A stretch of DNA of 64,000 nt, taken from Cellulophaga omnivescoria (GTDB lineage: Bacteria; Bacteroidota; Bacteroidia; Flavobacteriales; Flavobacteriaceae). Shown piece by piece: positions 27,427-37,910 of the stretch. The position numbers and the translations under genes were made by a program. Every line of letters starts with the position of its first letter. Within the stretch, counting starts at the first letter, position 1. The stretch covers positions 34,525-98,524 of the forward strand of contig NZ_MDDP01000017.1 in NCBI RefSeq assembly GCF_001999725.1, written 5' to 3'. The notes beneath the pieces were generated by a model. That model was not told the DNA's origin. It did not search any database and saw nothing but the letters and a program-made list of their open reading frames with translations.

Positions 27427-27765
27427 CTACCTGCGTCTTATCATATATTTGTTAAAGGCGTTTGTAGCACTACTTTCTACAGTCATAAATATTATGGGAA
27501 TACCTACTGCAACTGTTCCGATAGCGCCAAAAATAGACCATAAGATTATTGCAGTGACAAGGCCAATTACGGCGCCTATTACTATTAGTTTTTTGTCTTG
27601 TACTGCGGTAATTTTATTTATATGTACTTTTTCTTTAGAATTACAACTTGAGCAATTAGCATCAAAACTATCACCAATTTTCATATGTAAATCTCCTCTG
27701 GTTGCAATTACTGGTGTGTAGTAATTTGTTGCTTTGCAAGAAGGGCATCTATATGCTAATTTCAT
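27427..27765 (-). CDS. Small zinc-ribbon membrane protein between scoA and scoB
   Basis: Residues 8-11 (CPSC) and 38-41 (CSSC) form a zinc ribbon, followed by two membrane helices (about residues 60-95). The end is basic (NKYMIRRR). The family is not recognised. It is transcribed with the two CoA-transferase subunits, 11 bases after scoA and 39 before scoB, splitting a pair that is normally adjacent. A role in membrane quality control or regulation is only a guess. Confidence 0.72.
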   Translation of the reverse strand: MKLAYRCPSCKATNYYTPVIATRGDLHMKIGDSFDANCSSCNSKEKVHINKITAVQDKKLIVIGAVIGLVTAIILWSIFGAIGTVAVGIPIIFMTVESSATNAFNKYMIRRR

Positions 27766-27776
27766 ATGCTATGTTA

Positions 27777-28475
27777 CTATTTGGTTCTTACAGTGCGTTG
27801 CTCTATTCTTTTTTGATAATCTTTTCCTTGAAAAATACGTTGTACAAATATTCCTGGAACGTGAATTTCGTTTGGGTCTAAGCTTCCGGCTGGTAGTAAT
27901 TCTTCAACCTCTGCAACAGTTATTGTAGCTGCGCCACACATTACTGCATTAAAGTTACGTGCTGTTCCTTTAAATATAAGATTACCAGCTTCATCACCCT
28001 TCCAGGCTTTTACAAAAGCAAAATCTGCTTTAGCAGCTTCTTCTAAAACATACATTTTACCATTAAACTCCCTTGTTTCTTTACCTTCTGCTACCTCTGT
28101 GCCGTAACCTGCTGGTGTATAGAATGCTGGAAAACCAGATTGAGCTGCTCTACATTTTTCTGCTAAGGTACCTTGTGGTGTTAACTCTACTTCTAGTTCG
28201 CCACTCAACATTTGTCTCTCAAACTCATCATTTTCCCCTACGTATGAAGACACCATTTTTTTTACTTGTCTTTTTTGTAGTAGTAAACCAAGTCCAAAAT
28301 CGTCTACACCTGCATTATTAGAGATACAGGTAATGCCTTTAACGTTTAGGTTTACTAGTTCTTGTATTGCATTTTCTGGTATGCCGCATAATCCAAAACC
28401 ACCAACCATAAAAGTCATATTGTCTTTTACACCTTTTAATGCTTCTTTAACGTTTGTTACTGTTTTTCTAATCAT
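27777..28475 (-). CDS. scoA: 3-oxoacid CoA-transferase subunit A
   Basis: The 232-residue alpha subunit has [13 protein letters not shown] near the N-terminus, [13 protein letters not shown], and [23 protein letters not shown], all classic for SCOT/AtoD-type subunits. It binds CoA and pairs with ScoB. It starts 16 bases after the PBP1A stop, so it is probably co-transcribed with the envelope genes upstream, an odd metabolic guest in that operon. Confidence 0.94.
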   Translation of the reverse strand: MIRKTVTNVKEALKGVKDNMTFMVGGFGLCGIPENAIQELVNLNVKGITCISNNAGVDDFGLGLLLQKRQVKKMVSSYVGENDEFERQMLSGELEVELTPQGTLAEKCRAAQSGFPAFYTPAGYGTEVAEGKETREFNGKMYVLEEAAKADFAFVKAWKGDEAGNLIFKGTARNFNAVMCGAATITVAEVEELLPAGSLDPNEIHVPGIFVQRIFQGKDYQKRIEQRTVRTK

Positions 28476-28491
28476 TTTAAATAAGAATTAG

Positions 28492-30837
28492 TTAAAAATC
28501 AAGATCGTCTATATCGTCGTCCACACGTTGGTCTTGTTGCATTTCTTTTCTAACCTTGTCGCAATCTACATTTATAGATAAGTCTTTTGGTTTAGTAAAT
28601 GCTTTGTCTGATATACCCAAATCTTTATTTGCGTAGTTTGCTTTCATATACATACCCCAAATTGGTAAAGCCATAGCTGCACCTTGGCCATAGGTTATAC
28701 TTTTAAAATGTGTTGCTCTATCTTCGCCGCCAACCCAAACACCAGTAACTAGGTTTGGTACCATACCCATAAACCAACCATCACTTTGGTTTTGTGTAGT
28801 TCCTGTTTTACCAGCAATAGGATTGCTAAGTTCATAAGGGTAGCCAGTCATAACTTCTTTGTAGTCTCTTCTGTTCGCTTGATATTTATGTCTTAGCCTT
28901 GTTCCTGAGCCACCTTGGGTAACACCTTCCATTAAATTTACAACGGCATAAGCAACGTCTTTACTCATAACATCTCTTGTTTCTGGGGTGTACTCGTATA
29001 ACACAGTGCCGTTTTTATCTTCAATTCTTGTAACCATTACAGGTTTTACATATACGCCTTGGTTTGCAAATGCGCCATATGCGCCAACCATTTCATACAC
29101 ACTCATATCTGCCGTACCTAAAGCAATAGAAGGTACTTCTGGTAATTCTTTAGAAATGCCTAATTTTTTTGCCATTTGTACTACTGGCGCAGGTCCAACT
29201 TCATCTATTAATTTTGCAGTAACAGAGTTTACGGAATTTGCTAATGCGTGTTTAAGCGTCATCATTTTTCCTGAATACTTGCCATCTGAGTTTTTAGGAC
29301 ACCAAGCGTCTGTATTACCGTGTTTTCCAGCTGCAATACAATGTTGAGTGTCCATAATAGAATCACATGGAGATAAACGCAATTGGTCTATAGCGGCAGC
29401 ATACACAAACGGTTTAAATGTAGAACCAGCTTGTCTAGATCCGCTATACACATTGTCATACTGAAAATACTTATAGTTTATACCGCCAACCCAAGCTTTA
29501 ACGTGTCCTGTTTGTGGTTCCATAGACATCATAGCTGTTCTTAAAAAAGATTTGTGATATCTAATAGAGTCCAAAGGAGACATTACGGTGTCTTTGTTTT
29601 TTGTTTTGGTTGTCCAGCTAAAAACCTTCATTGGAATTGGCTTTTTAAATGCAGCTCTTATTTCTTTTTCAGATTTTCCGTTTCTCTGCATAGATCTCCA
29701 GCGGTCTGAAGTTTTCATACCTCTTTCCAATATTCTATTTACCTCGTCTTTATTTAGGTCTAAAAATGGAGCAGTTTTATTACGTTCTGGTGTGTTTTGA
29801 ACAAAAAACTCAGCCTGTAGCTTTGTCATGTGCTTTTCTACAGCTACTTCTGCGTTTTTCTGCATTCTAGAGTCAATAGTGGTGTAAATTTTTAAACCGT
29901 CTAAAAATAAGTTCCATTTGTCGCGTTCTCCTTTTAATGCAGGCTTAGGGTTTTTCTTTGCCCAATCGCTCATAAACCCTTGTAAGTACATTCTAAAATA
30001 TGTTGCAAGACCTTCTTTATGGTTTTCTGGAGAAAAGTTAAGACTTAGCGGTGTTTTTTGTAATGAGTCTTTTTCCTTTTGAGTAATGTAGCCGTATTTA
30101 GCCATTTGTGCTAACACTACATTTCTACGATTTAAAGTTCCTTTTGGGTTTCTTTTAGGAGTAGGGTTGTACAAAGATGAGTTTTTAAACATACCTACAA
30201 GCATAGCAGATTCTTTAACGTCTAAATCTTTTGGCTCTTTACCAAAGTAAATACGAGAGGCAGAACGTATACCGTCTGCATTGTTACCAAAATCATAGAT
30301 GTTAAAATACATTGCTATAATTTCTTCTTTAGTGTATTGGCGCTCTAAACGTGTTGCAATAACCCATTCTTTAATTTTTTGAGTGTAACGTTGCCATCCT
30401 CTTGCTGCTTGGCCAGTAAACAATTGCTTTGCTAACTGCTGAGAAATTGTACTAGCGCCTCCTTTTTTTCCTAAATAGAAAAATGCTCTTAAAGTACCAC
30501 GAGCATCTATGCCAGAATGCTCAAAATAACGTGCATCTTCGGTGGCAACTAAAGCATCTACTAAATGTTTTGGTAATTGTTCGTATGCAACATCTGTTCT
30601 GTTGTCTTCATAATAGTACTTGCCTAATAACTCACCATCTGAGGAGATAATTTGACTAGCTAAATTTGTTTGAGGATTCTCTAAGCGTTCAAAATCTGGT
30701 AACTCGCCAAAAGCATTCATAGATGCTAACAAAAATATAAGCACTACAGATATAATACCTACAACAAATAATATCCAAAACCATTTAATAAACTTAAAAA
30801 ACGGTTTACTTTCTTTTTTCTTTACAGCCTTTGCCAT
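28492..30837 (-). CDS. Class A penicillin-binding protein (PBP1A-like)
   Basis: A cytoplasmic tail and one membrane helix (about 17-40) precede a GT51 transglycosylase domain (EDARYFEHSGID, with catalytic E100, and STISQQLAKQLF). The transpeptidase domain follows with SxxK (AGSTFKPF), SxN (NSVNSV) and KTG (GKTGTTQN). It builds and cross-links peptidoglycan. At 781 residues it is full length. It starts 2 bases after gldH. Confidence 0.96.
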   Translation of the reverse strand: MAKAVKKKESKPFFKFIKWFWILFVVGIISVVLIFLLASMNAFGELPDFERLENPQTNLASQIISSDGELLGKYYYEDNRTDVAYEQLPKHLVDALVATEDARYFEHSGIDARGTLRAFFYLGKKGGASTISQQLAKQLFTGQAARGWQRYTQKIKEWVIATRLERQYTKEEIIAMYFNIYDFGNNADGIRSASRIYFGKEPKDLDVKESAMLVGMFKNSSLYNPTPKRNPKGTLNRRNVVLAQMAKYGYITQKEKDSLQKTPLSLNFSPENHKEGLATYFRMYLQGFMSDWAKKNPKPALKGERDKWNLFLDGLKIYTTIDSRMQKNAEVAVEKHMTKLQAEFFVQNTPERNKTAPFLDLNKDEVNRILERGMKTSDRWRSMQRNGKSEKEIRAAFKKPIPMKVFSWTTKTKNKDTVMSPLDSIRYHKSFLRTAMMSMEPQTGHVKAWVGGINYKYFQYDNVYSGSRQAGSTFKPFVYAAAIDQLRLSPCDSIMDTQHCIAAGKHGNTDAWCPKNSDGKYSGKMMTLKHALANSVNSVTAKLIDEVGPAPVVQMAKKLGISKELPEVPSIALGTADMSVYEMVGAYGAFANQGVYVKPVMVTRIEDKNGTVLYEYTPETRDVMSKDVAYAVVNLMEGVTQGGSGTRLRHKYQANRRDYKEVMTGYPYELSNPIAGKTGTTQNQSDGWFMGMVPNLVTGVWVGGEDRATHFKSITYGQGAAMALPIWGMYMKANYANKDLGISDKAFTKPKDLSINVDCDKVRKEMQQDQRVDDDIDDLDF

Positions 30838-30839
30838 TG

Positions 30840-31311
30840 CTATTCTTTAATTTTTTCTATTTGATACCCAACATCAGTGATGCCTTCTAAATTTACTATG
30901 CCGTTTACATTACCATTTTTACGCATAGCTTGTGATATTTGTAATGTATATACGCCGTTTTCTGGGAAAACGATGTTTTCTTTAAGCCAGAGCTTATTTT
31001 CCTTTACGCTTCCATTGCCTTTGCCTAGCCACTCACCATTTGGTTTAGCCATTTGGTATTCTAGGGTGTCTTTTATAACGGTTCCGTTTGGGAAACTTAA
31101 CTCTGATATTAAAAATAAGTTGCTGTAAGGAAATGTATTATCATTTCTTAGGTTGATAAATACATTATACCTGCTAATGGTATCTGGTGCATTAAATGAA
31201 AAACTCATTATTTCATCTTTATTCCAAACGCCATTTTTAGTTGCCTTGTATTTGGTTTCTACAATATTAGAGTTGCAGGCACCTAAGAGTGCAAGTAAAA
31301 AAATGATAAAA

Positions 31312-31325
<14 letters not shown>
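30840..31325 (-). CDS. gldH: Gliding motility lipoprotein GldH
   Basis: The start at 31325 gives a lipoprotein signal (MLRNSFIIFLLALLGAC, Cys17) and a 161-residue product; the longer frame upstream is an artefact of the TTG repeat. VETKYKATKNGVWNKDEIMSFSFNAPDTISRYNVFINLRNDNTFPYSNLFLI is the GldH signature. GldH is needed for Bacteroidota gliding. Its start overlaps the end of psp1 by 14 bases and it is followed by PBP1A, an arrangement I recall in other flavobacteria. Confidence 0.93.
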
Positions 31326-32685
<1,360 letters not shown>

Positions 32686-32867
32686 ATTATATATATTGAT
32701 TTGACTAAAAAAGTAAAGCTACTTCTTGTCAAAAAAGGTTCATATTAATTTACTTAACCGTAAAGATACTATTTTTAAGTTGAAATAAATAAGACAGTAG
32801 TTTATTGTAAAATGTTAATTATTTAAACTGAGTAAAATAGTTTTATGTTGGTAGTTATTTTGGTACA

Positions 32868-32904
32868 AAAAAGCTGCTAAAAACAAGTGTTTTAGCAGCT
32901 TTTT
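32868..32904 (-). terminator. Terminator of trhO
   Basis: A perfect 15-bp stem (32868-32882 with 32890-32904), core AAGCTGCT/AGCAGCTT, has an A-run that becomes a T-run on the minus strand. It lies 27 bases past the trhO stop. Confidence 0.9.
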
Positions 32905-32930
32905 ATTTTTGGCTTTATGTTTTTTAAAAT

Positions 32931-33962
32931 CTATTTTTTGTACCTTAATACTTCAGATCTTCCTTTTTTGAAAATTTTATTACTTACTGTTTTGCCACGT
33001 CTAAGCTCTTTTTGTGTTTCATATGGTAATGCGTGTATGTCTTTACATTCTGTAGAGCAGCAATTGTTCATTTCTGTAGCGCATTTTTCACATTGTATAA
33101 ACAGCAAATGGCAGGCCTCATTAGCACAGTTTACGTGCGTGTCACAAGGATCTCCGCATTGGTGGCAGTTTGCAATAACATCATCTGTAATGCGCTCACC
33201 GCGTCTATGATCAAAAACAAAGTTTTTACCAATAAACTTATTTTCTAGGTTTTTGTTGGTTACTTGTCTTGTATATTCAATAATACCGCCTTCTAGTTGG
33301 TAAACGTTTTTAAAGCCTTTATGTTTGTAGTAGGCACTTGCTTTTTCACAACGTATGCCGCCTGTACAATACATTACTAGTTTTTTATCTTCTTTGTGGT
33401 CTTTTAAATCATTTTCTATAATATCTAAAGAGTCTCTAAAAGTATCTACATCTGGAGTAATAGCGTTTTTAAAGTGACCAATTTCACTTTCGTAATGGTT
33501 ACGCATATCTACCAAAACGGTATTTGGATCTTCAATAAGTTCGTTAAATTTTTCGGCATTAACGTGTACCCCTTTGTTTGTTACATCAAAAGCATTGTCG
33601 TTTAAACCATCTGCAACTATTTTATTGCGCACTTTTACCTTCAATTTTAAAAAAGACATATTGTCTTGTTCAATAGCAATATTTAAGCGTACATTTTCTA
33701 AAAATGTAATACTATCTAAATGTGCTTTAAAGGCATTAAAGTTTTCTGCAGGAACAGATAATTGAGCGTTTATGCCCTCTGTTGCTACATAAATACGACC
33801 AAGAACTTCTAATTGGTCCCAAGTTATAAATAGGTGATCTCTAAATAAAGAGGTGTTGCCAATGTGCGCATATTTATAGAAAGAAATGGTTAGGCGTTCC
33901 TTACCAGCCTCTTCAATTAGGGCTGCTCTTTCTTTGGCGCTTAATGTATTGTACAGTTGCAT
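32931..33962 (-). CDS. trhO: tRNA uridine hydroxylase TrhO (rhodanese family)
   Basis: The N-terminal acylphosphatase-like part includes GRIYVATEGINAQLSVP, and the rhodanese domain has the active-site loop MYCTGGIRCEKASAYYKHKGF. A C-terminal Cys-rich tail follows (CHQCGDPCDTHVNC, CEKCATEMNNCCSTEC). Enzymes of this YceA/TrhO type make 5-hydroxyuridine at tRNA position 34. At 343 residues it matches the family. It is transcribed from its own promoter, divergent from recA. Confidence 0.92.
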   Translation of the reverse strand: MQLYNTLSAKERAALIEEAGKERLTISFYKYAHIGNTSLFRDHLFITWDQLEVLGRIYVATEGINAQLSVPAENFNAFKAHLDSITFLENVRLNIAIEQDNMSFLKLKVKVRNKIVADGLNDNAFDVTNKGVHVNAEKFNELIEDPNTVLVDMRNHYESEIGHFKNAITPDVDTFRDSLDIIENDLKDHKEDKKLVMYCTGGIRCEKASAYYKHKGFKNVYQLEGGIIEYTRQVTNKNLENKFIGKNFVFDHRRGERITDDVIANCHQCGDPCDTHVNCANEACHLLFIQCEKCATEMNNCCSTECKDIHALPYETQKELRRGKTVSNKIFKKGRSEVLRYKK

Positions 33963-33996
33963 GCTATACTAATTTAATTAAGTTAAAGAATAGCGG

Positions 33997-34027
33997 CAAA
34001 GCTATAAAATATTGAGGTTTTGGGCAA
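33997..34027 (-). promoter_or_regulatory. Promoter of trhO
   Basis: On the minus strand TTG (plus 34025-34027), a 20-base gap and TAGCTTTG (plus 33997-34004) match consensus. The start site near 33990 leaves a leader of about 28 bases. Confidence 0.65.
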
Positions 34028-34029
34028 CA

Positions 34030-34063
34030 AAAAAGGGTTATAACACAAAGTTAAACCCTTTTT
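34030..34063 (-). terminator. Terminator-like hairpin upstream of the trhO promoter
   Basis: AAAAAGGGTT (34030-34039) pairs with AACCCTTTTT (34054-34063), giving a 10-bp stem and a T-run on the minus strand. It lies above the trhO promoter and belongs to no annotated gene, hinting at a short minus-strand transcript from the recA leader side. Confidence 0.5.
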
Positions 34064-34121
34064 AGATGCTTTTTCCAACTTAACCAACAAAGCGGAAAAA
34101 TAAACCTGCCTTAAAAATGTA

Positions 34122-34129
34122 TAATTTTA
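34122..34129 (+). promoter_or_regulatory. Candidate -7 element (TAATTTTA) of recA
   Basis: Seven of eight bases fit TAnnTTTG. The predicted start near 34135 coincides with the first base pair of the structured leader. No clear -33 element is seen. Confidence 0.4.
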
Positions 34130-34133
34130 GGGC

Positions 34134-34201
34134 GCCTTCGTTTTAAGATTGAAGGTGAACACACCTTGTAGATGCAGCTTTGGTAAAAAGGTTGCGTAGG
34201 C
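34134..34201 (+). promoter_or_regulatory. Possible structured 5' leader of recA
   Basis: Three helices can form: closing GCCT (34134-34137) with AGGC (34198-34201); AAGGTG-AACA-CACCTT (34152-34167); and GCAGCTTT (34174-34181) with AAGGTTGC (34188-34195). The last includes two G-U pairs that are lost on the opposite strand, which favours plus-strand RNA. It matches no riboswitch I know. Confidence 0.4.
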
Positions 34202-34253
34202 ATTGTATTATGACAAAAGAAATGGTAATTTAGCGGTACAAACACTATTAGAA

Positions 34254-35261
34254 ATGAGCAACGAAAAAGAAGCAAAATTAAAAGCGTTAAAATTAACTTT
34301 AGACAAGCTAGATAAGACTTACGGTAAGGGTTCTGTAATGAAAATGGGAGATAAAGTTGTAGAAGATGTAGCTGTTATATCTTCTGGATCTTTAGGGTTA
34401 GACATTGCCTTAGGCGTAGGAGGTTATCCTCGTGGTAGAGTTATAGAAATATATGGACCAGAATCTTCTGGTAAAACAACATTAACGTTGCATGCTATTG
34501 CAGAGGCTCAAAAAGCTGGTGGTATTGCTGCTTTTATAGATGCAGAGCACGCTTTTGATCGTTTTTATGCAGAAAAACTAGGAGTAGATATAGATAATTT
34601 AATTATTTCTCAGCCAGATCATGGTGAGCAGGCTTTAGAAATTGCAGATAATTTAATTAGGTCTGGTGCTATTGATATTGTTATTGTAGATTCTGTTGCT
34701 GCTTTAACACCTAAAAGTGAAATTGAAGGTGAAATGGGTGACTCTAAAATGGGCTTACATGCAAGACTAATGTCACAAGCATTGCGTAAACTAACAAGTT
34801 CTATTAGTAAAACAAATTGTACGGTAATTTTTATTAACCAGTTAAGAGAAAAAATTGGTGTTATGTTTGGTAACCCTGAGACTACTACTGGTGGTAATGC
34901 TTTAAAGTTTTATGCTTCTGTGCGTTTAGATATAAGAAGATCTACACAAATTAAAAATACAGATGGTGACGTGCAAGGTAACAAAACACGTGTAAAAGTT
35001 GTTAAAAACAAAGTTGCACCACCGTTTAGAACTACCGAATTTGATATCATGTATGGAGAAGGTGTTTCTAAGGTTGGAGAAATTTTAGACCTGGGTGTGC
35101 AATATGAAATTATAAAAAAGAGTGGTTCTTGGTTTAGTTATGGTGATACAAAACTTGGTCAGGGTAGGGATGCTGTTAAAAATATTTTAGCAGATAACCC
35201 AGAATTGCTTGAAGAGTTAGAGGTTAAAATTAAAGAAGCAATTAAGGCAGTTACAGCTTAA
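34254..35261 (+). CDS. recA: Recombinase RecA
   Basis: The 335-residue protein has the Walker [20 protein letters not shown] (P-loop 68-75), the Walker B region [28 protein letters not shown], and the ssDNA-binding [26 protein letters not shown]. The start at 34254 ([26 protein letters not shown]) matches the family; an in-frame upstream ATG lies in the leader. It pairs homologous DNA and, with uptake protein DprA in this same window, would serve transformation. No LexA-box-like site was recognised. Confidence 0.97.
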   Translation: MSNEKEAKLKALKLTLDKLDKTYGKGSVMKMGDKVVEDVAVISSGSLGLDIALGVGGYPRGRVIEIYGPESSGKTTLTLHAIAEAQKAGGIAAFIDAEHAFDRFYAEKLGVDIDNLIISQPDHGEQALEIADNLIRSGAIDIVIVDSVAALTPKSEIEGEMGDSKMGLHARLMSQALRKLTSSISKTNCTVIFINQLREKIGVMFGNPETTTGGNALKFYASVRLDIRRSTQIKNTDGDVQGNKTRVKVVKNKVAPPFRTTEFDIMYGEGVSKVGEILDLGVQYEIIKKSGSWFSYGDTKLGQGRDAVKNILADNPELLEELEVKIKEAIKAVTA

Positions 35262-35287
35262 TTTTTTATCTTAAAATATATCTTTAT

Positions 35288-35345
35288 AAACCTTTAAAAA
35301 GGTTTAAGTATACAAAATCCCGATTTTTTCGGGATTTTGTCGTTT
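35288..35345 (+). terminator. Tandem hairpins terminating recA
   Basis: AAACCTT/AAGGTTT (35288-35294 with 35299-35305) precedes a 12-bp stem (35312-35323 with 35329-35340, core ATCCCGA/TCGGGAT) with a T-run. The second is the strong terminator. Confidence 0.88.
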
Positions 35346-35404
35346 TTAACGCAACCCTACCAAATAATAATCATCTAGATAACAACAATATAATTAATTA
35401 CATT

Positions 35405-35830
35405 ATGAAAAAAAGTTTAAGTATTTTAATGCTTTTGGTAATAAGCTTTTCTTTTAACGCTTGTTCTTTAGATGATGATGATGATACTAATTTTAAATAT
35501 GTAAATTTAAAGGTGCTTAGCGCAGAGGTACCAGAGTCTTTTGATTTTGGAGAGAGATATACCATTTATGTTACCTATGCTAAGCCTAATGCTTGTACTT
35601 ATTTTGAGGGTTTTGACATTCATAAACATCAACTTACAGAAAGAGAAGTGTATCCTATTGGTACAGAATTAATAGGTAATGATAATTGCCAAGCAAGTAC
35701 AGAAGAGGTAGAAGTAAATTTTGATTTTGAAGTAATTTACAAAGAAGATTATTTGTTTAAATTTTGGACAGGACAAAATGAAGACGGAGAAGACCAGTAT
35801 ATAGAGTTTACAGTACCAGTAAACCAATAA
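35405..35830 (+). CDS. Small lipoprotein of unknown function
   Basis: MKKSLSILMLLVISFSFNAC is a lipoprotein signal with Cys20, followed by SLDDDDD, an acidic linker often seen in surface-exported Bacteroidota lipoproteins. The 120-residue mature part looks like one beta-sandwich (YVNLKVLSAEVPESFDFGERYTIYVTYAKPNACTYFEGF) with two cysteines that may bond. The family is not recognised. It stands alone between recA and an ECF sigma factor gene 30 bases downstream, with which it may share a transcript. Confidence 0.75.
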   Translation: MKKSLSILMLLVISFSFNACSLDDDDDTNFKYVNLKVLSAEVPESFDFGERYTIYVTYAKPNACTYFEGFDIHKHQLTEREVYPIGTELIGNDNCQASTEEVEVNFDFEVIYKEDYLFKFWTGQNEDGEDQYIEFTVPVNQ

Positions 35831-35860
35831 ACTATTTTATAACCAACCATTTTATTTTTT

Positions 35861-36427
35861 TTGGACTTAAATGAAACTATACATAACTGTGTAAAAGGCA
35901 ATAGAGCTGCACAAGAGCAACTTTACCGCCATTACGCACCTATGCTTTATGGTGTTTGTTTAAAATATTCAAAAAATAAAGAAGAGGCAGAAGACAATTT
36001 ACATGATAGTTTTATGGTCATTTTTAATAAAATTGGTCAGTTTAAGTTTAATGGTTCTTTTGATGGATGGATAAAACGAATTACCGTTAATACTGTTTTA
36101 CAGAAATACAGGAAGGAAACCTACGTAGCTATAAAAGAAGAAGAAAAAATAGAGGAGCCTGTAGTGGTTGAGGTAGAGGAAGACACACCTTCTTTGTCAA
36201 TGCTATTAAGTTACATACAAGAGTTGCCGTACAAATACAGAACCACGTTTAATTTATATGTGCTAGATGGTTATACACATAAAGAAATAGGAGATTTGTT
36301 GGGTACAACGGCAGGCACATCTAAATCTAACTTAGCAAGAGCGCGACAAATTTTAAAGGATAAAATAGAAAAAACAAAGCTAAAAATAGTAGTTGCAATA
36401 GTGCTATTTTGTTGGTTGCAATTTTAA
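35861..36427 (+). CDS. ECF-type RNA polymerase sigma factor
   Basis: Region 2 (RAAQEQLYRHYAPMLYGVCLKYSKNKEEAEDNLHDSFMVIFNKIGQFKFNGSFDGWIKRITVN) and region 4 (LPYKYRTTFNLYVLDGYTHKEIGDLLGTTAGTSKSNLARARQIL) are complete. The start is a TTG at 35861; the A-rich context and conserved DLNETIHNCVKGN support it. Unusually, the last 17 residues (TKLKIVVAIVLFCWLQF) are strongly hydrophobic. Its partner gene follows at once. It would redirect RNA polymerase to an envelope-related regulon; target promoters are not identifiable here. Confidence 0.9.
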   Translation: MDLNETIHNCVKGNRAAQEQLYRHYAPMLYGVCLKYSKNKEEAEDNLHDSFMVIFNKIGQFKFNGSFDGWIKRITVNTVLQKYRKETYVAIKEEEKIEEPVVVEVEEDTPSLSMLLSYIQELPYKYRTTFNLYVLDGYTHKEIGDLLGTTAGTSKSNLARARQILKDKIEKTKLKIVVAIVLFCWLQF

Positions 36428-36452
36428 TAGCAATTGGTATATAAATATTAAA

Positions 36453-37910
36453 ATGAGTAAAGAAAATTTAGATAAGCTATTCCAGGATAAGTTTAAAGAC
36501 TTTGGAGAAATGCCAGATGATAAAGTTTGGCAGCGGCTAAATGCGTCTTTAGACGATAAGAAAAAAGATAGGTTTGTAATTCCTATCTGGTGGAAACTTG
36601 GCGGAATAGCTGCTGTTTTTGCTTTGTTGTTTTTTGCGGTAAAGCCTTTTTTTATGGCTGATGATGCAATAGTGCCTGCAATTACAGATACAGAAAAGGT
36701 ATTGCCTAATACAAATGCAGAAATTGTAGATAAGAATGCAAAAATAAATGGAGAGGACACTACTAGTAAGAACAATATTAATTTACCTATTAATGAAGGT
36801 TCTGTTGTAACTACTACAAATAAAGAACACGTTAATAATGCATCTGTAACCAATAAGAACAAAGCTAATACTTTTACAGCTACACAAAAACATAAAGTAA
36901 CAAGAGAAAAAGCTACAACTTTATTAACTGTTAAAAACAGAGAGAATAGTGTTATTGCAGCTGCTTTAGTTAAAAATGCGGCAAAGCACAACAAAGAATT
37001 AGGTAAGGTAGATAGTGTTGAAACAAAATCAACACCAAACCTAAAAGAAGAAAAAGAACAATTTTTTTCTAAAGAAATAGAAGAAGCAGTTGTAAGTGCA
37101 GATACTATTGGTAAAAAATCTATTTATGATGCCATAAATGAGACCGAAGAAAAAGCTGTTGCGTCTGTAAAAAAAGACAAGTGGTCTGTAGGTGCTAATG
37201 TGGCGCCAGTATATTTTAATTCTTTAAAAGATGGTTCTCCTGTAGACCCTAGTTTTGTATCAAACTCAAAGTCTGGTAATGTAAATATGAGTTACGGTGT
37301 AACTGTAGCTTATACTGTAAATAAGAAATTAAGTATACGCTCTGGTGTACATAAGGTAGACTATGGCTACAATACCAATAATGTTTTTTTTAAGTCTGCT
37401 TTTGATCCTAAAAGTAATAGTATGGTTAATACAATAGATTACAGTTCAAATGCAGAAAGTATAGTTATACAAACAGATTCAGATGCACTTTTAGTACCGA
37501 GCAGTCCAAAATCAGAGGAATTTAGTTATGCAAATAAAAGTACTAGTAGAGAGGGTAAAATGGTACAGCAATTTGGGTATTTAGAGGTTCCTTTAGAGCT
37601 TAATTATGCGCTTACAGAGGGTAAATTTGGTGTAAACCTGATAGGCGGTGTAAGTTCTTTGTTTTTAGTAGATAATTCTATTTCCTTAGAATCTGATGAT
37701 TTAGTAACTAAAATAGGAGAGTCTAATAATATTAATAGTCTTAATTTTAGTACTAATGTTGGTTTTGGACTTAATTACATGTTTACGCCTAAAATGCAGT
37801 TAAGCGTAGAGCCAATGTTTAAATACCAATTAAATACATTTTCTAATAGCTCTGGAGATTTTCAGCCTTTTTCTGTGGGCGTTTATAGTGGTCTTAGTTT
37901 TAAGTTTTAA
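36453..37910 (+). CDS. Membrane-anchored anti-sigma-like protein fused to a beta-barrel domain
   Basis: Residues 1-43 are cytoplasmic and charged (LDKLFQDKFKDFGEMPDDKVWQRLNASLDD), 45-64 form one membrane helix, and about 70-235 are a Lys/Thr/Asn-rich linker. From about residue 240 to the terminal Phe the sequence is amphipathic beta-strand (WSVGANVAPVYFNSL, FGVNLIGGVSSLFLV, FSVGVYSGLSFKF), like an outer-membrane barrel. The gene follows the sigma factor by 25 bases, so the N-terminus may hold the sigma factor. How one chain spans both membranes is unclear. Its stop codon overlaps that of plsC. Confidence 0.72.
   Translation: MSKENLDKLFQDKFKDFGEMPDDKVWQRLNASLDDKKKDRFVIPIWWKLGGIAAVFALLFFAVKPFFMADDAIVPAITDTEKVLPNTNAEIVDKNAKINGEDTTSKNNINLPINEGSVVTTTNKEHVNNASVTNKNKANTFTATQKHKVTREKATTLLTVKNRENSVIAAALVKNAAKHNKELGKVDSVETKSTPNLKEEKEQFFSKEIEEAVVSADTIGKKSIYDAINETEEKAVASVKKDKWSVGANVAPVYFNSLKDGSPVDPSFVSNSKSGNVNMSYGVTVAYTVNKKLSIRSGVHKVDYGYNTNNVFFKSAFDPKSNSMVNTIDYSSNAESIVIQTDSDALLVPSSPKSEEFSYANKSTSREGKMVQQFGYLEVPLELNYALTEGKFGVNLIGGVSSLFLVDNSISLESDDLVTKIGESNNINSLNFSTNVGFGLNYMFTPKMQLSVEPMFKYQLNTFSNSSGDFQPFSVGVYSGLSFKF

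Noticed and set aside
36404..36994. A 196-residue hydrophobic minus-strand frame over the barrel gene
   Set aside because: It is the complement of the Lys/Thr-rich linker code and the sigma-factor tail; no start or neighbour supports it.
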